Assembly: GCA_026261815.1 (NCBI GenBank)
Contig: JAMPIT010000354.1
Coordinates: 124,001 to 188,000 of the forward strand
Direction: 5' to 3'
Source of the DNA: Monarcha castaneiventris obscurior
Taxonomy: Eukaryota > Chordata > Aves > Passeriformes > Monarchidae
Length of the DNA stretch: 64,000 bases
This document shows positions 61,021 to 64,000 of the stretch, one piece after another. Each line of letters begins with the position of its first letter. Position 1 is the first letter of the stretch. The notes under the pieces were generated by a model that was given only the letters and a program-made list of their open reading frames with translations, ran no database searches and was not told the origin of the DNA. The translations under genes were made by a program, and so were the position numbers.

Positions 61021-61350
61021 GCAGAATCATGGAACCCTTGGGGTTGGAAAAGCCCTCTGAGATCATCGAGTCCAACCATTCCCAGCATTGCCGAGGCCAG
61101 CACTGACCCCTGTCCCCAGGTGCCACATCCACAGGGCTTTTAAACCCCTCCAGGGATGGGGACTCCACCACTGCCTTGGGCAGCTGTGCCAGGGCCGGAC
61201 ACCCCTTTCAGTGAAGGAATTTTCCCAATATCCACCCTAAACCTCCCCTGGCCCAGCCTGAGGCCGTTCCCTCTCCTCCTGTCCCTGTTCCCTGGGAGCA
61301 GAGCCCGACCCCCCTCCAGCTGCCCCCTCCTGTCAGGGACTTGTGGAGCA
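61021..61350 (-). mobile_element. CR1 LINE 3' end
   Basis: Antisense: GCAGAATCATGGAACCCTTG, GGGGTTGGAAAAGCCCTCTG, GATCATCGAGTCCAACCATT, GGGATGGGGACTCCACCAC, CCTAAACCTCCCCTGGCCC. A third CR1 type by wording. Confidence 0.95.
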
Positions 61351-62414
61351 GATGAGATTAAGCAGTGGATCAGAACAGGCTTTAGGCTTTGTACGCTGCC
61401 CACAGGCACTCACAGGCTGTCACTGCAGCACCTTCCAGTGCTTTGGACAGTCCAAGGCCCAAATTTTCTCATAAAAAAACCTCTTCTCCTGTCCATGAAT
61501 ATTCTCTTCATTCTCTGCAGCATCTCCCTCGCGTAAGCAATGCTTTTAAGTGCACACGATTTTCTACTGCACTGGCCTCAAATATACCTGTCTGAAGGGC
61601 AAAATAAAATATAGTCACTCAGGATTCTTGCCCTGATCCCAAATTTACACACAAAGCCATCCCATGGATCCACGTGCACGGACAGGGTGTCTCTGCTGGT
61701 GCCACCACCACTGACACATCCCAACTACCCAGAGAACCTGGCCCATGGAAGGTTCTGGGCTTCACAGCTCCAGGGGTGAAGTTCTCCCCATCTGCCCACC
61801 TGCCCCAAACCTTCCTGACCCCACACCGTGCCCCCAAAACCCATCCCAACACTTTCAAATCTGTCTGTGGCCAACAACTCCATTTCAGGGACACATTTCT
61901 GGAAGGTTCAAGACGCAACAGGGTAAGGAAGCGGGCGAAGAACTTGGCCCTTACACTGAAAGCAATATTGTGCATTTATTATACATTTAAGGCCACTCTG
62001 CCAGGAGCAGCCATGGAGAGCACACGGAGGGTGGGAAGTTGCTGCCCTTCCCTTGTGCCACCTGTAGGAAACATCTCGGATGGAGACCTTGGAACAGGGG
62101 TTGGAATGGGTGGGATGGCACACCCAGCAGCTCACCCTGGTTTTCCAGCCTTCCCCAGGGGTGGGATACCCACACACACACACGGGGCCTCCTCAGCACT
62201 GCACGGCCCACAGAGCTCCAGAAGGGGCTGGACCAGAGTCCTCTCACCAACTTCTTTAAGGGTAAGAGGGGCCAGCTACCCAGAGCTATCCAGGCTGGGG
62301 GAAATTCAACCCATCCACGCTCAGGCACACACTGAGCACCCCTGTGGTAGCAGCAGCCCAGGAGCAGCTCTGCTCCTCACACACACCAGCACCAGACACA
62401 GATGGCACCCAGGT

Positions 62415-64000
62415 CATCACAAGGAGTTGTGCTTTTTATTGAATCCATTGAATGTGCAATTAAACCAGATATTTATTCATCAATATAGTTCTGGACACAG
62501 ACACGATAAGGTTTACATCATTTACTCTGAAATATAAGTTACTGTGTGCTGCTGTCACTCGGACTGGCGGAGGGAAGGGAGGATCAAATAAATTCACAAG
62601 ATCATACACAAAATGAGAGGGAACCACCACTGGGACTCACAACAGCATCACAACACAACAGCACTGCCAGAGGAGCAGAGTGGAGTGGCTGAAACACTCC
62701 GACTGCTGTGAGCACACACTGAGGACAACAGTACCTCCACCTCAGCCTGGAAGGACGTGGGGCACCCTCCTTCCCTGGGAATACCCTCTGGACACCACTG
62801 CTAGCCCTTACAGTGGGTCTGGTCAAGTTTAGGAAGCTACACTGACTAAGGTCTGCTAAATGGCTTTGATTTCATGCCCCATCACACTGAGGTATGTTCC
62901 AGGAACCTTAGGGAAGGAGTGGAGCCCAGAGGGAGCAGCCTCAGGACAGCGTCTCCCTGAGGCCACGGGAGCCGGGAAGGGCCGCGGAGCAAGGTTTGAT
63001 ACATTCCTTTATTTCAGGGCAAACATGGCAATACACATCTCGTGCACCTGTAGAGCTTGGCTTCCTCTCTGTCTCTAAGGAGGAATTTCAACCTTTGGTA
63101 ACATGGCAGGAAAAAGGGATAAAATGAGGCTGGAGGATACCAAAGCTGCCAACTACAGGAACTCAGGAAGAGCTGGAGGCTGGAACCAGCATCTCTAAAA
63201 CTGTTGTTGAATTAACAAGAAGATTGGATGCCTTAAATACTGGATTTGGAAATTTCCTCTACTTCGATCAACACTTCCCTGCCCTGTCCCAGTGCCCAGT
63301 GCCACCAGCAGTGTCCCATCAGGCCCCAAAATACCTGGATATAAATAAAGCGGGTGCAGCATCCAGGCACCCCTGGAGCTGGACTCCCGAGGGCACCGTC
63401 TGTGGGGTGTGGGTCTGGCTCAGAGCTCAGTGAGGGGTGGGATGACACCACAGAAAGCCTTCACCTGACCAGGATAAGACAGAGCAGTGCTTCAACATCC
63501 CTCCGCCAGACTGGCAGGTTTAGTGGAAGCCAGGATCTCTCTCCTACCGTGGGAATGCTGGACACAAGTGAGGGTCAGCCCCAGACCCCACAGGACATTC
63601 CCCCCTGCTCACCCCAAAACGCAGCCTAGCTGCACAGAGACAGAAGCACAGTGTTCTAGGAGACACTTCCACATGACATCAGAATATTAAAGACAAAGAA
63701 TAAAGATACTGTATTGCACCACACATGCAGGTTCCACATGGGGCTCTGGGGAACAGGAGAGCATTTCACTTTGTCCAGTGTGTTGAGCACAGAAGAGTAA
63801 AGATCCCAGTGTTTGTTCTCCAGGTTGGTCACTTTCCCAGCTGTTGATCTTGCACTTGGTCCACCTTCAGTCTAGGGTAGGGACTCTTGCAAAAGAAGCC
63901 AAATCCATCAGGAAAGCATCATGCACATGTATAAAGCATCAAGCACACACTGGAACCCACTCACATGTAGCCAGGATAGATAGTGGTGTGAGTTTCCCCA
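62415..64000 (-). other. Possible 3' UTR of convergent gene (NSF by synteny)
   Basis: On the minus strand AATAAA hexamers occur at 62,435-62,440 and 62,472-62,477, with another at 63,008-63,013. The block has no CR1 and no long frame. In human and, by inference, other vertebrates NSF lies tail-to-tail with WNT3, so a minus-strand UTR is expected about here. I looked for the NSF C-terminus on the minus strand and did not see it, so the last coding exon must lie past 64,000 if the idea is right. Plus-strand AATAAA also occurs (about 62,585 and 63,345), so orientation is not proven. Confidence 0.35.

Larger units (their letters stand above)
60736..62414. other. Intergenic region after WNT3
   Basis: No coding feature is seen. 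Two antisense CR1 pieces occupy 60,822-60,918 and 61,021-61,350. The stretch 61,350-62,414 has a short CA run (62,170-62,181) and nothing else notable. Confidence 0.6.

Overview
This is a window of a vertebrate genome, almost certainly a bird. The spliced gene in it is an intact WNT3, and at least 25 fragments look like the 3' end of the avian CR1 retroposon, with its signature motifs (TTTGGGTTGGAAGGGACC in one orientation, CCAACCCAAACCATTC then ATTCTGTG in the other). Lineage below 'bird' is not resolved. There is no sign of bacterial or viral organisation. The open frames seen between the exons look like chance ORFs or repeat-derived frames.

Layout on the + strand. (1) 1-15,700 is intergenic DNA upstream of WNT3, with scattered CR1 pieces and a few CpG-rich or AT-rich unique blocks that look like regulatory DNA. 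(2) 15,665-16,018 is the inferred WNT3 promoter and 5' UTR: an AACAAAG TCF/SOX-type site, a perfect PBX-MEIS/PREP decamer, an inverted CCAAT box and a TATA-like element lie in order before the first exon. (3) WNT3 has four coding exons: 16,019-16,098, 48,671-48,912, 56,184-56,449 and 58,253-58,732. They join in phases 2, 1 and 0 with GT-AG introns of about 32.6, 7.3 and 1.8 kb. They encode 355 residues with 24 cysteines, the acylated serine S212 and two N-glycosylation sites. (4) An AT-rich 3' UTR runs to about 60,730 with an ATTAAA polyadenylation signal. (5) From about 62,415 to the window end the sequence may be the 3' UTR of a convergent minus-strand gene. By synteny with other vertebrates that would be NSF, but no NSF coding exon is visible.

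The rest of the interest is in non-coding structure. Intron 1 holds a perfect 18-bp homeodomain-type palindrome just after exon 1 and a perfect 16-bp double-octamer palindrome at 30,178-30,193, next to a 33-bp GC-rich minisatellite. Intron 2 holds a CpG-rich block with an octamer and a TATA box, followed by a strong G-quadruplex-forming 9-mer array. Inverted CR1 copies lie within intron 2 and on both sides of exon 3. Intron 3 carries a (TTCCA)n array and a GATTAGACTG-type minisatellite. No wholly new biological system is evident. The best leads are cis-regulatory and RNA-structural features of a developmental Wnt gene.

All calls rest on reading the sequence. No alignment, repeat masking or expression data were available, so 'conserved element' entries are guesses from composition and motif content.
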